DNA from: Paenibacillus mellifer
GTDB lineage: Bacteria; Bacillota; Bacilli; Paenibacillales; Paenibacillaceae
DNA length: 64,000 bases
Assembly: GCF_023195895.1 (NCBI RefSeq)
Contig: NZ_JALPRK010000002.1
Location: 1 to 64,000 of the forward strand
Direction: 5' to 3'
Made by a program: the position numbers and the translations under genes
Shown here: one piece after another, positions 43,264 to 52,208 of the stretch
Position numbering within the stretch: the first letter of the stretch is position 1
Layout: every line of letters starts with the position of its first letter
Notes under the pieces: generated by a model
The model's input: the letters and a program-made list of their open reading frames with translations, nothing else
Databases searched by the model: none
What the model was told of the DNA's origin: nothing

Positions 43264-43310
43264 ACACAAAGAAGACTACGGAGCGATTGCTGCCGTAGTC
43301 TTCTTTGTGT
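43264..43310. terminator. bidirectional terminator with 18-bp perfect stem
   Basis: ACACAAAGAAGACTACGG (43264-43281) and its exact complement (43293-43310) sit between the convergent Asp23 and ftsW-like genes. T-rich stretches lie on both flanks. Confidence 0.85.
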
Positions 43311-43315
43311 TTGGA

Positions 43316-44569
43316 TTATAGCCCACGCCGGGCTTGGCTGCGCATTTCGAACGGTGTCGATTCGCGGATTACCACGGACTTGGTGCGTTCCTGCTTCACC
43401 GGTAGAGACGATTCGCGCGATATGCTGAGCACGATCCCCATCGACACCATTGTGACGAGCAGCGAAGAGCCGCCGTAACTGATGAAGGGCAAGGTGACAC
43501 CGGTCACCGGGATGGTGTTGGTAACGCCGCCGATGTTGACGAACGCTTGAATCGCGATCAATCCCATGATGCCAACCCCGGCCAGCGTGCCGAACGTGCT
43601 TTGGCAGCGAAGGGATACCAACAGCCCACGCCAGATGAAGTAAATATAGAACAGTAAGAAAATGAGGGTGCCTATAAAACCGAATTCTTCACCGATGACG
43701 GAGAAAATAAAGTCATTATACGCATTCGGCAAATAGTGCAGTTTCTGAATCCCTTGTCCGAATCCGGTGCCGGTCAGTCCGCCATGGCCGATTGCAGTGA
43801 GCGATTGGATCAGATTGTAGCCGGTCCCTTGCGTATCATGCCAAGGATCCAGGAAGGCCTCGATCCGGCCCATTCGATAATCTCCGCCCGCAGCGAGGGT
43901 AGGATCGGGTGGATTGATCTTGTCCCACAGCGCTCCGACGCCAAGCACAATGCTTGCCCCAAAAACGAGCAGCGCAATCGATCCGAGAATATGCTTCAAA
44001 TTGGCACCGCCGGCGAAAATAATGAGCCCTGCGGTTGCGACGAGAATCAGACAGGAGCCAAGGTCTGGCTGGAGCATGATCAAGCCGGCGACGAAGCCGA
44101 CGATCACCATGACCGGGATATACCCGGTTCTTAAATCCCGAAACCGTTCGCCTTTCTTGGAAATGAGGGCCGATAGGTATAAAATCGTCGTAATTTTGGC
44201 CAACTCGGTCGGTTGAATCCCCAGCGTGCCGATGGTGAACCAGCTGGTCGCACCGTTAATCCGGCCGCCGATGAAGGGGACGAGCAACAGCATGATGATG
44301 GCCAGAATGAAAATGGGTATAAACAGCTTCTTATATTTCTCGTAAGGGATATTCATCGTCACGAACATGCCGACCAGACCGATCAGACCAAATATGATTT
44401 GCCGTTTGGTGAAATACATCGGGTCATAACCGAAATTTTCGTTGACCAGCGTGATGCTGGAGCTGGAGCTGAATACCATGACGATTCCGAAACCGACCAT
44501 CAGTAAGGTCAAGATGAGCAATTGAAAATCGGGGGCTCCGCGTCTTGGTTTCTCTGTGCCTTCTTTCAT
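43316..44569 (-). CDS. ftsW: FtsW/RodA/SpoVE family glycosyltransferase
   Basis: This 417-aa SEDS membrane protein has about ten transmembrane helices. Visible family motifs are NGATSWFTIGTLGIQPTELAK (the P-x-E segment), GLIMLQPDLGSCLIL, GRIEAFLDPWHDTQGTGYN and the catalytic-region TLPFISYGGSSLLV near the C-terminus. SEDS proteins polymerise peptidoglycan strands in division or elongation. FtsW, RodA and SpoVE cannot be separated surely without phylogeny; synteny with ylaN favours FtsW. The start ATG has a weak site, and translation may be coupled to yugN, which ends 12 bp upstream. Confidence 0.9.
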   Translation of the reverse strand: MKEGTEKPRRGAPDFQLLILTLLMVGFGIVMVFSSSSSITLVNENFGYDPMYFTKRQIIFGLIGLVGMFVTMNIPYEKYKKLFIPIFILAIIMLLLVPFIGGRINGATSWFTIGTLGIQPTELAKITTILYLSALISKKGERFRDLRTGYIPVMVIVGFVAGLIMLQPDLGSCLILVATAGLIIFAGGANLKHILGSIALLVFGASIVLGVGALWDKINPPDPTLAAGGDYRMGRIEAFLDPWHDTQGTGYNLIQSLTAIGHGGLTGTGFGQGIQKLHYLPNAYNDFIFSVIGEEFGFIGTLIFLLFYIYFIWRGLLVSLRCQSTFGTLAGVGIMGLIAIQAFVNIGGVTNTIPVTGVTLPFISYGGSSLLVTMVSMGIVLSISRESSLPVKQERTKSVVIRESTPFEMRSQARRGL

Positions 44570-44581
44570 CGCCGTGTCCGC

Positions 44582-44923
44582 TTAGGCCTCGAGAAGTTCC
44601 TTTAATTCCGTCAATTTATGATTGGCGGTCTTCATGACCATTGCGGGAATCTCCGATTCATACTCTAATCCATGCGGAAAAGTGGCCCGCCCCATATAGA
44701 CCGCTTCGATCGCCAGTACCGTGTCCGGACGTTCTAGTTTGCCTTCTACTGCCCGCGTGTTGATACGGAGGTAGTAGTCGCTGTTATTGTATTCGATTTT
44801 AAAATCGTATGTAGCGCGATAGTATTCCCACTGCCAGCGTACGAAGCCTACCTTCTCAGCCGCTTCATCCAAGTATGCCAAATCGCTTTGCAGTCCGTCC
44901 AATCCGGTATTTTCTACGATCAT
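44582..44923 (-). CDS. YugN family protein
   Basis: This 113-aa protein matches the YugN-like family, with the N-terminal LDGLQSDLAYLDEAAEKVGF, FVRWQWEYYRATYDFKIEY and the C-terminal EIPAMVMKTANHKLTELKELL. The function is unknown. It is cytoplasmic, with no signal or membrane segment. It directly precedes ftsW (gap 12 bp) on the same strand, so the two are co-transcribed. The start is ATG 44923 with AGGGGGC upstream on the minus strand. Confidence 0.85.
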   Translation of the reverse strand: MIVENTGLDGLQSDLAYLDEAAEKVGFVRWQWEYYRATYDFKIEYNNSDYYLRINTRAVEGKLERPDTVLAIEAVYMGRATFPHGLEYESEIPAMVMKTANHKLTELKELLEA

Positions 44924-45151
44924 TGTAAAGAGTGCCCCCTTAAAAATATTGGTCCAAAAGTTCGCTGATTAAATTGTGAACTTTCATCAAATTTATCACA
45001 CTTATCCTCATGATATTATGTTTCCATCGGTTGTGCAAGCATAGGAAAACCTCGCAAATCGGCGATTTCTTGCAAGGTTGATCTGAACGGCGAACCCGTT
45101 TTCTGCTACAATAAGCTAAATGAGATCGTGGAACAAAAGAGGAGTGGGATG

Positions 45152-46321
45152 ATGGAGGAGAAGCGGTTGAGCGATTTGTTTCCATCCATGGTGGAGCGGC
45201 GGCGGCATTTACACCGCCATCCGGAGCTTTCCTTCATGGAGAAAGAGACTTCGGCGCAGATCGCCGGAATCTTGCGGGAGCTGGGTATTGAAACGGTTGT
45301 CAACGTTGGCGGGTTTGGTCTTGTTGCCAACATCCGTGGAGAGCTACCCGGCAAGACGGTGGCACTACGGGCCGACATGGACGCACTGCCGATTCAGGAC
45401 GAGAAATCCTGCGAGTATGCCTCTTTGCATCCCGGTGTGATGCACGCCTGCGGTCATGACGGCCATACGGCCACGCTGTTGGCGCTGGCTGAATACTATA
45501 GCCGCGGCAAAGCGAAGCTGCGCGGGGAAATTCGGCTAATCTTCCAACCGGCGGAAGAGGTATGCCCGGGCGGGGCGAAATCGATGATCGAGGAAGGAGC
45601 GTTGGACGGGGTAGACGTCATTTACGGAGTGCACCTGTGGACGCCCATTCCCGTCGGCACCGTAGCAAGCGCCCCGGGACCGCTGATGGCCTCCACCGAT
45701 GAGTTTTTCATCGATGTGCAAGGGCGCGGCGGACACGGCGGCATGCCGCATAAAACGGTCGACAGTGTTCTGGCCGCTTCGGCGCTGGTGCTTCAACTGC
45801 AAAGCGTGGTGAGCCGGTCGGTGGATCCGCTGGATCCAGCTGTTGTAACAATAGGCTCTATCCAGGGCGGCACGGCGCAGAACATCATCGCGGACCGCTG
45901 CAGACTGTCGGGTACGGTCCGTTGCTTCCGTGAGGAGACGAGAGAGTTGATTCGTGAACGGATCCATACCTTGGCCATCAGTACGGCGGAGGCATATGGC
46001 GCAGAGGCAAAAATCAACTATATGATGGGTTACCCGAGCCTGGTGAACAATGAAGGCGAGTATCGCCGATTCATGAATGTAGCCCCGGGCGTATTCGGAC
46101 TACGGGCCGAGTTGTCGCCAAAGATTATGCCGGCGGAGGATTTTGCCTACTATTTACAGCAGGTGCCGGGTTGCTTCATGTTCGTTGGGGCCGGAAACCC
46201 CGATAAAGCCGCGATATACCCACATCACCACCCGAAATTCGATATCGATGAGGACGCGATGCTGCATGCGGCGGGGCTGCTGGCCGCCATGGCGGAAGCC
46301 TATCAGAACGAACACGCATAA
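45152..46321 (+). CDS. M20 family N-acyl-amino-acid amidohydrolase
   Basis: This 389-aa protein belongs to the M20D peptidase group (HipO/AbgB/YxeP-like). It has the metal motifs MHACGHDGHTA (His/Asp) and PAEE (near residue 130), a GRGGHGGMPHKTVD dimerisation/activity segment, the MPAEDFAYYLQQVPGCFMF metal-ligand region and a His in YPHHHPKFD. It hydrolyses amide bonds of N-acyl amino acids or related conjugates with metal. The exact substrate is unknown. I chose the second ATG of the pair at 45149 and 45152, since GAGGAG gives better spacing (7 bases). The CBS gene follows 44 bp later. Confidence 0.88.
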   Translation: MEEKRLSDLFPSMVERRRHLHRHPELSFMEKETSAQIAGILRELGIETVVNVGGFGLVANIRGELPGKTVALRADMDALPIQDEKSCEYASLHPGVMHACGHDGHTATLLALAEYYSRGKAKLRGEIRLIFQPAEEVCPGGAKSMIEEGALDGVDVIYGVHLWTPIPVGTVASAPGPLMASTDEFFIDVQGRGGHGGMPHKTVDSVLAASALVLQLQSVVSRSVDPLDPAVVTIGSIQGGTAQNIIADRCRLSGTVRCFREETRELIRERIHTLAISTAEAYGAEAKINYMMGYPSLVNNEGEYRRFMNVAPGVFGLRAELSPKIMPAEDFAYYLQQVPGCFMFVGAGNPDKAAIYPHHHPKFDIDEDAMLHAAGLLAAMAEAYQNEHA

Positions 46322-46365
46322 ACCGATTCCTTCTTTGGAACGCTATGTTCAAAGGAGGGATTTAT

Positions 46366-46788
46366 GTGAGAAAAGTTAGTGAGATCATGACCGATGACGT
46401 TGTGACCGTGACGCCGCAGGATAATGTATATGAAGTGGCAGTTAAAATGAAAGAAAACGATACGGGGTTTATTCCGGTTGTCGAAGGCGGGGATAAGCTG
46501 ATCGGCGTGATCACCGACCGGGATTTGGTCATTCGCGGAATCGCTGAGAAGCGCCCCGGCTCAACGGCGGTCGATGAAGTAATGACGAAGGGGATCAAAA
46601 CCGCTTCCCGCGACATGTCGGTGGACGAGGCGGCTGAACTGATGGCCCAGCAGCAAATCCGTCGTCTCCCGGTATGTGAAGGCGATCGCTTGATTGGGAT
46701 CGTGTCCATCGGCGATTTGGCTGTTCGTAATGTATTTGCCGACAATGCGGGAGAAGCTTTGTCCGAAATCTCGGAGCAGGTTCATTAA
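46366..46788 (+). CDS. tandem CBS-domain protein (YhcV-like)
   Basis: This 140-aa protein is made only of two CBS domains. The first has KVSEIMTDDVVTVTPQDNVYE and TGFIPVVEGGDKLIGVITDRDLV; the second has DEVMTKGIKTASRDMSVDEAA and RRLPVCEGDRLIGIVSIGDLA. CBS pairs bind adenosine nucleotides and sense energy state. I chose GTG 46366, since AAAGGAGGG lies 7 bases upstream. It is too short to be AcuB (CBS-CBS-ACT, about 214 aa), so it does not replace the acuB missing at 27100. The target protein is unknown. Confidence 0.85.
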   Translation: MRKVSEIMTDDVVTVTPQDNVYEVAVKMKENDTGFIPVVEGGDKLIGVITDRDLVIRGIAEKRPGSTAVDEVMTKGIKTASRDMSVDEAAELMAQQQIRRLPVCEGDRLIGIVSIGDLAVRNVFADNAGEALSEISEQVH

Positions 46789-46803
46789 GAAGGAAACAAG
46801 CGG

Positions 46804-46840
46804 GAGAGGTCCGCGGCTGCGGCGGCGGACTTCTCTTTTT
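46804..46840 (+). terminator. Rho-independent terminator after the CBS gene
   Basis: The stem AGAGGTCCGC/GCGGACTTCTCT, slightly imperfect, is followed by TTTTTG. Confidence 0.75.
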
Positions 46841-46885
46841 GCTGGCTGCGGCTAACGTAAAGACTTTGAGGAGGAGGGCAAACCG

Positions 46886-48580
46886 ATGCAAGAAACGGGT
46901 GCATGTATCGTTCAAAGGGATTTGACGGTGCTGCTGGAGAAGGAGCATCCCGGCTTCGAAACGGCGCGGGAACAATTGTCCCATTACGCCGAGTTGGTGA
47001 AGAGCCCGGCTTTATATCATACATATCGCATAACTCCACTTACTTTGTGGCACGCCGCTTCCTGCGGAATGGATGCGGAACGGGTACTGGATGAACTCAC
47101 ATTCATGGCTAGATACGGGCTGCCGAGCGGTACGGCTGAAGATATCCGCCGGTGGATGGGCCGGTATGGGCAATTCAAGCTGCGTCCGATTCCCGGAGAG
47201 CCGGACAGGCTGGAACTGGAGTATGATGCTGCGGGTGAAGCCGGCATTCTCGAGGAGATAACCAAACAAATAGCTTTACCGGCAGGAACATGGAGCCTGT
47301 TGGACGAGCGCCATCTCCATTTGTCGGCCGCTTGCCGCGGCTTCTTAAAACAAGAGCTCGCCCGGCTTGGGTTTCCCGTGCTCGACGAAGCAGGGTACCA
47401 CCAGGGTCGTACCCTTGAGTTCGTCCTCCGGAAAGAGCTGGACGGGGGGCGTCCGTTCCGGCTTCGACCTTACCAGCAGGAAGCCGTCGCTGCGTTTACT
47501 GGCAAAGCAGGCGACGGCGGCAGCGGAGTGGTGGTGCTCCCCTGCGGTGCAGGCAAAACGGTGGTTGGTCTGGCGGCAATGGAACGATTTCAATGCGAGA
47601 CGCTGATCTTGACTTCCAATGTAACTTCAGTGCGCCAATGGATTGCCGAGCTAAATTTCAAGACAACGCTGCCTGCAAAGGCCATCGGGGAGTATTCGGG
47701 CGAGAAGAAACAAGTGAAGCCGGTTACCGTTTCTACGTATCAAATATTAACGCACCGATCGCGGAAAGAGGAAGGCTTCAAGCATATGTCATTATTTAAT
47801 GAGCGCGATTGGGGACTGATTATATATGATGAAGTGCATTTGCTTCCGGCACCGATCTTTCGTGCGACAGCCGACATCCAAGCGACGAGACGCCTAGGCT
47901 TAACCGCCACGTTGATTCGAGAGGACGGCTGCGAGCGGGATGTTTTCTCCCTGATCGGGCCCAAGCGGCATGATGTTCCGTGGAGAACACTGGAAGAGAG
48001 CGGTTTTATCGCACAAGTGGATTGCCAGGAGATTCGGGTGGCGATGCCTGAACCCCAACAGGATAAATACGTTCAGGCCGAAGGCCGGGAGAAGTTTCGC
48101 ATCGCGGCGGAAAATCCATACAAAAACGAAATCGTACGGCGACTTCTGGATCGGCACCGGGATCGTCAGGTATTGATTATCGGGCAGTATTTGGACCAGT
48201 TGCAGAGCATGGCAAGGGATCTTCAGGTCCCGCTCATTACCGGAAGTACGCCCCAGGCGGAGCGGGGGGAATTGTTCCAAGCGTTCCGCGATGGGGAACT
48301 GCCGGTATTGGTGGTCTCGAAGGTCGCCAATTTCGCGGTGGATCTGCCGGATGCGTCGGTGGCGATTCAAATTTCCGGCAGCTTTGGTTCACGCCAGGAG
48401 GAGGCCCAACGCCTCGGCCGGATCTTGCGTCCGAAGCGTGATGGCGGACGAGCTTACTTCTATACACTCGTTTCGGAGAACACCCGGGAGCAAGAGTTTG
48501 CTTTGCGGCGTCAGTTGTTTTTGCTGGAACAGGGTTATGAATATGCGGTGCAGCGAGATCGAGAGGGGGCTGAAGCATGA
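46886..48580 (+). CDS. XPB-type DEAH-box helicase
   Basis: This 564-aa protein is a superfamily 2 helicase of the XPB/Ssl2 type. An N-terminal region (1-180) of no obvious domain is followed by FRLRPYQQEAV (the Q-motif-like XPB entry). The Walker A motif is CGAGKT (220-225), the DEAH-variant box DEVH (315-318), motif III LTATLIRED (339-347), and the C-terminal domain has RQVLIIGQYLDQL and QRLGRILRP (motif VI). XPB homologues unwind DNA 3' to 5' in nucleotide excision repair and transcription; bacterial XPB is known in mycobacteria. GAGGAGG precedes ATG 46886. It overlaps the next gene by ATGA. Confidence 0.9.
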   Translation: MQETGACIVQRDLTVLLEKEHPGFETAREQLSHYAELVKSPALYHTYRITPLTLWHAASCGMDAERVLDELTFMARYGLPSGTAEDIRRWMGRYGQFKLRPIPGEPDRLELEYDAAGEAGILEEITKQIALPAGTWSLLDERHLHLSAACRGFLKQELARLGFPVLDEAGYHQGRTLEFVLRKELDGGRPFRLRPYQQEAVAAFTGKAGDGGSGVVVLPCGAGKTVVGLAAMERFQCETLILTSNVTSVRQWIAELNFKTTLPAKAIGEYSGEKKQVKPVTVSTYQILTHRSRKEEGFKHMSLFNERDWGLIIYDEVHLLPAPIFRATADIQATRRLGLTATLIREDGCERDVFSLIGPKRHDVPWRTLEESGFIAQVDCQEIRVAMPEPQQDKYVQAEGREKFRIAAENPYKNEIVRRLLDRHRDRQVLIIGQYLDQLQSMARDLQVPLITGSTPQAERGELFQAFRDGELPVLVVSKVANFAVDLPDASVAIQISGSFGSRQEEAQRLGRILRPKRDGGRAYFYTLVSENTREQEFALRRQLFLLEQGYEYAVQRDREGAEA

Positions 48581-50475
48581 GCAGGGGATCAGGAATGCCG
48601 GCTTATGAAGGCGATCACCCTCTACCTATGGACAGATTGCCCAAGCACTCGTTCGATGAGGCCGAATTACAGGCGCTTCAACTCCTGTTCCGCCGTTATG
48701 CCGGGCAGCCATTTAGGCTGGAACAAGTCGACGCCGCCGCGGTCGGAGACGTCAGCGGAGCCGATATTCGTGCGGTACTGCCGACGTTGCTGCGCTCCGG
48801 AGCCCTTGCCGCGGTGCGTAAAGCTTGGGGGGAGAAGTTGTATTACCTGCCGCTAAACCGGCAGATGGGGGTGTGGAGCGCATGGGGGTATACGGAGCTT
48901 CGGGAGCAGAACCCGGCGCAGATCAAACTGCAACGGGAGGCGAAACCGGGTCTGGCAATGGATTTATTCCGCGCCTTGACCTTGATTGCCGGCAGTGGGT
49001 TACGGATGACGGCAAAAGGGACGATTCACCAGAAGGAACGCGGTAAGTTGGAGGCGCGGATCGCGCTGAAAGCGGAGGACGTTGCTAAACTGCAGCTGAG
49101 TTACCCGCATCCGGATGTTTATTCTCCTGCGATTGCCGTCGTGCTGGATTTGCTGCTGTCGCTGGGATTGATCGCCAAGGAGCAGACGGTTTGGCGGGTT
49201 CATCCCCCTCGATTGGCGGAGTGGTTATCCTTGGACTTGTCGGCCATGAACTTCGCCTTGTTATGCGAAATGCTGCAGCGTTATGTCCCGGCAGACGCCG
49301 GGTTACAGCATGTGGCTCTACGAATGACGGCGGCGGATCTGCGAACCGGCGTTTGGTATTCGCTCGAGGAATTGCTCGGCTCACTCCAAGACCAAGGGCT
49401 GCTGCCGTCGGACGGCGATCCATCCAATGAGCGCGAAGCCTGGATTGAAGGTTGGCTGGACATCCTTTGCGCCTGCGGCTGGTTGGAGCTGGGCAACCAT
49501 CCCGAGGACGGTGCGATGTTCCGTTGGCTGATTGAGCGGGAGCCTGGCTCATCGATGGCTTCCCAAGCTTCTGCCGGCAAACTGATCGTTCAGCCCGATT
49601 TTGAGCTGCTAGTTCCGCCGGATGTACCGTTTACAGTCCGTTTCGAGTTGGAGGCCTGCGCTGAGTTGGCTTCATCCGGGGTAATGAGCGTCTACCGCCT
49701 GACTCGTGCGGGACTGGAGCAGGCTTGCCGCCTGGGACGCACGCCGCAGGATATCCTGCGGCTGTTTGAGGCGCATTCCGCCGGCATACCGGAGCCTGTT
49801 CGCGAAGCGCTCCTGCAGTGGGGACGAGAAATTGGCCGGACCACGCTGGTTGAGGCAAAGCTGCTTAGTTGTGCCGACGCAGAAGCCGCTGATCGTATTA
49901 ACGGCATACCGCTACTGGCCGGCAAGCTGGAGCGGATTGGCCCGCTACATTTTCTCGTTAATTCAGACGGTGAGGCGGATGTGCTCAAGATCTTGGACGG
50001 AGAGCGTTTGGCCCCCGTCAATCGGGTTGCGAATAGTCCGGACGAACCGATATATCCGAAGCTGATGGAATTTGCGCATTCTGAGGGTGAGGAACGAACC
50101 TCCAAGGAAAGCCAAGGATGGATTTACAAAGGGGCGGATCTGCATTTTTATGAGCCGGATGTTCATCCGCCTGACTTTGAGGAGTTGTTCCCGGGATGGT
50201 CTGAAATTCCTGCCATGTGGCGGAAGGAGTTACGGCGGTATCACGTCTCGACGGCTCGGGAGCTGGTGGAACGCGCCTTAGCCTGGCACACCAAGCTCAT
50301 GCTGCAAATGGACGGAGAGTCCGTTCATTGCTTGCCACTTGCAGTGGAAGGGGATGCGGATTGGCGAGTGAAGGTACGGCTGCTTCCTTCTTCTGGAGAG
50401 CCGGGGGAGGAAACCGTGCTCTCCCCCGGGGATTGGCAGGCGATTCGTCTCATTCTCCCTGCAAGTTTACGCTAA
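48577..50475 (+). CDS. helicase-associated protein, partner of XPB-like helicase
   Basis: This 632-aa protein starts by ATGA overlap with the helicase gene, so the two are co-translated. It has a helical N-terminal half with a winged-helix-like segment (about 35-100) and VYSPAIAVVLDLLLSLGLI. A region resembling the XPB/Ssl2 helicase-associated domain (about 330-460) contains LIVQPDFELLVPPDVPF and FELEACAELASSGVMSVYRLTRAGLEQACRLGRTP. No nuclease or ATPase motif is visible. In mycobacteria the xpb gene is likewise next to a large helicase-associated gene. I infer a two-protein DNA-repair or DNA-processing complex. Confidence 0.75.
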   Translation: MSRGSGMPAYEGDHPLPMDRLPKHSFDEAELQALQLLFRRYAGQPFRLEQVDAAAVGDVSGADIRAVLPTLLRSGALAAVRKAWGEKLYYLPLNRQMGVWSAWGYTELREQNPAQIKLQREAKPGLAMDLFRALTLIAGSGLRMTAKGTIHQKERGKLEARIALKAEDVAKLQLSYPHPDVYSPAIAVVLDLLLSLGLIAKEQTVWRVHPPRLAEWLSLDLSAMNFALLCEMLQRYVPADAGLQHVALRMTAADLRTGVWYSLEELLGSLQDQGLLPSDGDPSNEREAWIEGWLDILCACGWLELGNHPEDGAMFRWLIEREPGSSMASQASAGKLIVQPDFELLVPPDVPFTVRFELEACAELASSGVMSVYRLTRAGLEQACRLGRTPQDILRLFEAHSAGIPEPVREALLQWGREIGRTTLVEAKLLSCADAEAADRINGIPLLAGKLERIGPLHFLVNSDGEADVLKILDGERLAPVNRVANSPDEPIYPKLMEFAHSEGEERTSKESQGWIYKGADLHFYEPDVHPPDFEELFPGWSEIPAMWRKELRRYHVSTARELVERALAWHTKLMLQMDGESVHCLPLAVEGDADWRVKVRLLPSSGEPGEETVLSPGDWQAIRLILPASLR

Positions 50476-50583
50476 ACGGGAGATTAGGAAGGATGAACCT
50501 CTTCTGCTCGCTAAAGGATTGTGGTATGATAATGTCGTCTACCTCAGGGTGGAACATTTCACATAAAAGCGAGATGAGAATTC

Positions 50584-51021
50584 ATGAGCGTAATCGCAAA
50601 GAACACGGTCGATATGGCCGAAGTGCTGACAAACGCCTATGAATTGGGCGATATGATAAATCAATCCGCCGCTGTTTCCGAATACTTGTGTTGGAAGCAA
50701 CGCGTGGAGGAGGATAGCGAAATTCAGGCATGGGTCAAGAAATTGGAGGCTCAGAAGGAGTTGTTCCGGGAGACCGAGCGTTTCGGCCACTTCCATCCCA
50801 ACTATCACGAAGCCAAGGATAAAGTGGCGGAGGTTGAGCGGGAATTGGAGCAATTCGAGGCGGTCCGTAAATTCAAAGCGGCCGAAAATGAGCTGGACGA
50901 TATTCTTCACCAAATGTCGGAAATGATCGCTTTCGCGGTTTCCGATTCGATCAAGGTGCCAAGCAATGATCCGAATCCAACAGGCGGGTGCGGCAGCGGA
51001 GGAAGTTGCGGCTGCGGCTAA
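50584..51021 (+). CDS. ylbF: YlbF family protein (RNase Y-associated Y-complex subunit)
   Basis: This 145-aa protein matches YlbF. The helical body runs from NTVDMAEVLTNAYELGDMI to LEQFEAVRKFKAAENELDDIL, with a Cys/Gly-rich tail, GGCGSGGSCGCG. In B. subtilis, YlbF, YmcA and YaaT form a complex that carries [4Fe-4S] clusters and directs RNase Y in mRNA processing. The C-terminal Cys set fits cluster binding. It starts at ATG 50584 with only a weak Shine-Dalgarno. It is followed by ylbG, 90 bp downstream, as in B. subtilis. Confidence 0.92.
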   Translation: MSVIAKNTVDMAEVLTNAYELGDMINQSAAVSEYLCWKQRVEEDSEIQAWVKKLEAQKELFRETERFGHFHPNYHEAKDKVAEVERELEQFEAVRKFKAAENELDDILHQMSEMIAFAVSDSIKVPSNDPNPTGGCGSGGSCGCG

Positions 51022-51111
51022 TGCCAATAGGCAGCCGAGAATTCCGGAAGAAGCGCCAGAGCCGCTGACTTTCCGGGATTTTCAATAGTTAAGGAACGGG
51101 AGGGGAAGGTC

Positions 51112-51375
51112 ATGTTTCCGGAGCGTACAGGCTATATCATTTGGGTCAGCGACCTAAAAGCGGCAAGAAACTTGGATAAATACGGAAGCGTGCATTATTT
51201 GTCCCGCCGGATGCATTACGTGGTGATGTATGTGAATGCCGATCGGGCGGAGGATACGATGCGTAACATTCGCAAGCTTTCCTACGTTCGCAAGATTGAG
51301 AGGTCTTACCGTGGGGAGATCAAAACGGAATACAGCAAAGACGTCCCGGACAAAACCCGCTTCTACGGACTGTAA
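51112..51375 (+). CDS. ylbG: YlbG family protein (DUF2129)
   Basis: This 87-aa protein matches YlbG: RTGYIIWVSDLKAARNLDKYG, RRMHYVVMYVNADRAEDTM and the C-terminal VRKIERSYRGEIKTEYSKD. The function is unknown; the family is restricted to Bacillota and nearly always follows ylbF. GGGAGGGG lies upstream of ATG 51112. The strong terminator at 51411 ends the ylbF-ylbG unit. Confidence 0.9.
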   Translation: MFPERTGYIIWVSDLKAARNLDKYGSVHYLSRRMHYVVMYVNADRAEDTMRNIRKLSYVRKIERSYRGEIKTEYSKDVPDKTRFYGL

Positions 51376-51410
51376 ACAAACAGGGAACATCTCAAGCAAC
51401 CGGAGCGTCA

Positions 51411-51450
51411 GCGCCGCGCAACGAATTTATTCGTGGCGCGGTTTTTTTGT
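51411..51450 (+). terminator. Rho-independent terminator after ylbG
   Basis: The stem CCGCGCAACGAAT/ATTCGTGGCGCGG is followed by TTTTTTT. Confidence 0.85.
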
Positions 51451-51652
51451 GCGTAAATTACGGGTAGGACGGATGGCCTGTTCCTTTTTATGGGTCTAAA
51501 GTTCTAAAAACCTCCTTTTTCATGGAAAATTCGTGTAATGACCTTGTAGAAAAATAGGGATTGATGTAATATAATAGGCGAAAGTACTTAGTTAAAAAGA
51601 CCCAGTTCATTCGTTTTCTATTTTTATAGACCTATTTAATGCGAGGTGCGGC

Positions 51653-52090
51653 ATGAGAGACCGGGCAACGGAACGCTGGAGAACCTATGAATCCTTCCAT
51701 ATTGCGCTAGGGGACAAGAGAGTTGCCGATATCGTAGTGACGAATCATGCCAAGCTCAGATATCAGGACAGAATCGACCGAGACAATATCGGGTTTGAGC
51801 AGATTGCCGGATGGGCCTGGGAATGTTTGAAGCAAGGACGGATTACGCCGTATTATCGGAAGGAAGAGGACGTCTATCTCATTGATGACGATCTTGTGAT
51901 GGTCGCTGAATTTGCGGAAATTCCGGGAGAATTTGATCTTGCCGGACGTCCGATGCACCGTATGATCATTGTGACCTTCCTGGGACGGATGTCGGAGACC
52001 ATTGAATTACGTGATTTGAAATCCTATTATTCCTGGTTGCGCCATTCCCGGCGGATGACGTTGATGAAGAACAGCCGTAAGCGCCGATAG
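51653..52090 (+). CDS. conserved hypothetical protein, 145 aa
   Basis: ATG 51653 has GCGAGGTG upstream. The protein is soluble and basic. A VTNHAKLRYQDRIDRDN segment near residue 30, with conserved His and Arg, is followed by a DVYLIDDDLVMVAEF beta segment. A C-terminal basic tail ends KNSRKRR. The HA-x-x-R-x-x-R pattern recalls small Bacillota proteins of unknown function, some associated with nucleic-acid processing, but I cannot name the family. It is monocistronic, with a terminator at 52125. Confidence 0.65.
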   Translation: MRDRATERWRTYESFHIALGDKRVADIVVTNHAKLRYQDRIDRDNIGFEQIAGWAWECLKQGRITPYYRKEEDVYLIDDDLVMVAEFAEIPGEFDLAGRPMHRMIIVTFLGRMSETIELRDLKSYYSWLRHSRRMTLMKNSRKRR

Positions 52091-52124
52091 GTTGCGGTGG
52101 AGTAGATGATGATGAAATGGAATG

Positions 52125-52154
52125 AAGCATGCCGGTGAGGGCATGCTTTTTTTG
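52125..52154 (+). terminator. Rho-independent terminator
   Basis: The stem AGCATGCC/GGCATGCT is followed by TTTTTTG. It ends the 145-aa ORF transcript and lies just before the LysR gene. Confidence 0.85.
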
Positions 52155-52208
52155 TTAGCCCGGGCATGCTATTGTAAGGGAAAGAAAGAGAAAGGGGAGT
52201 GCCGGACG

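Noticed and set aside
46366-46788. Replacement for acuB
   Set aside because: The protein has two CBS domains only; AcuB also carries an ACT domain and is about 70 residues longer.
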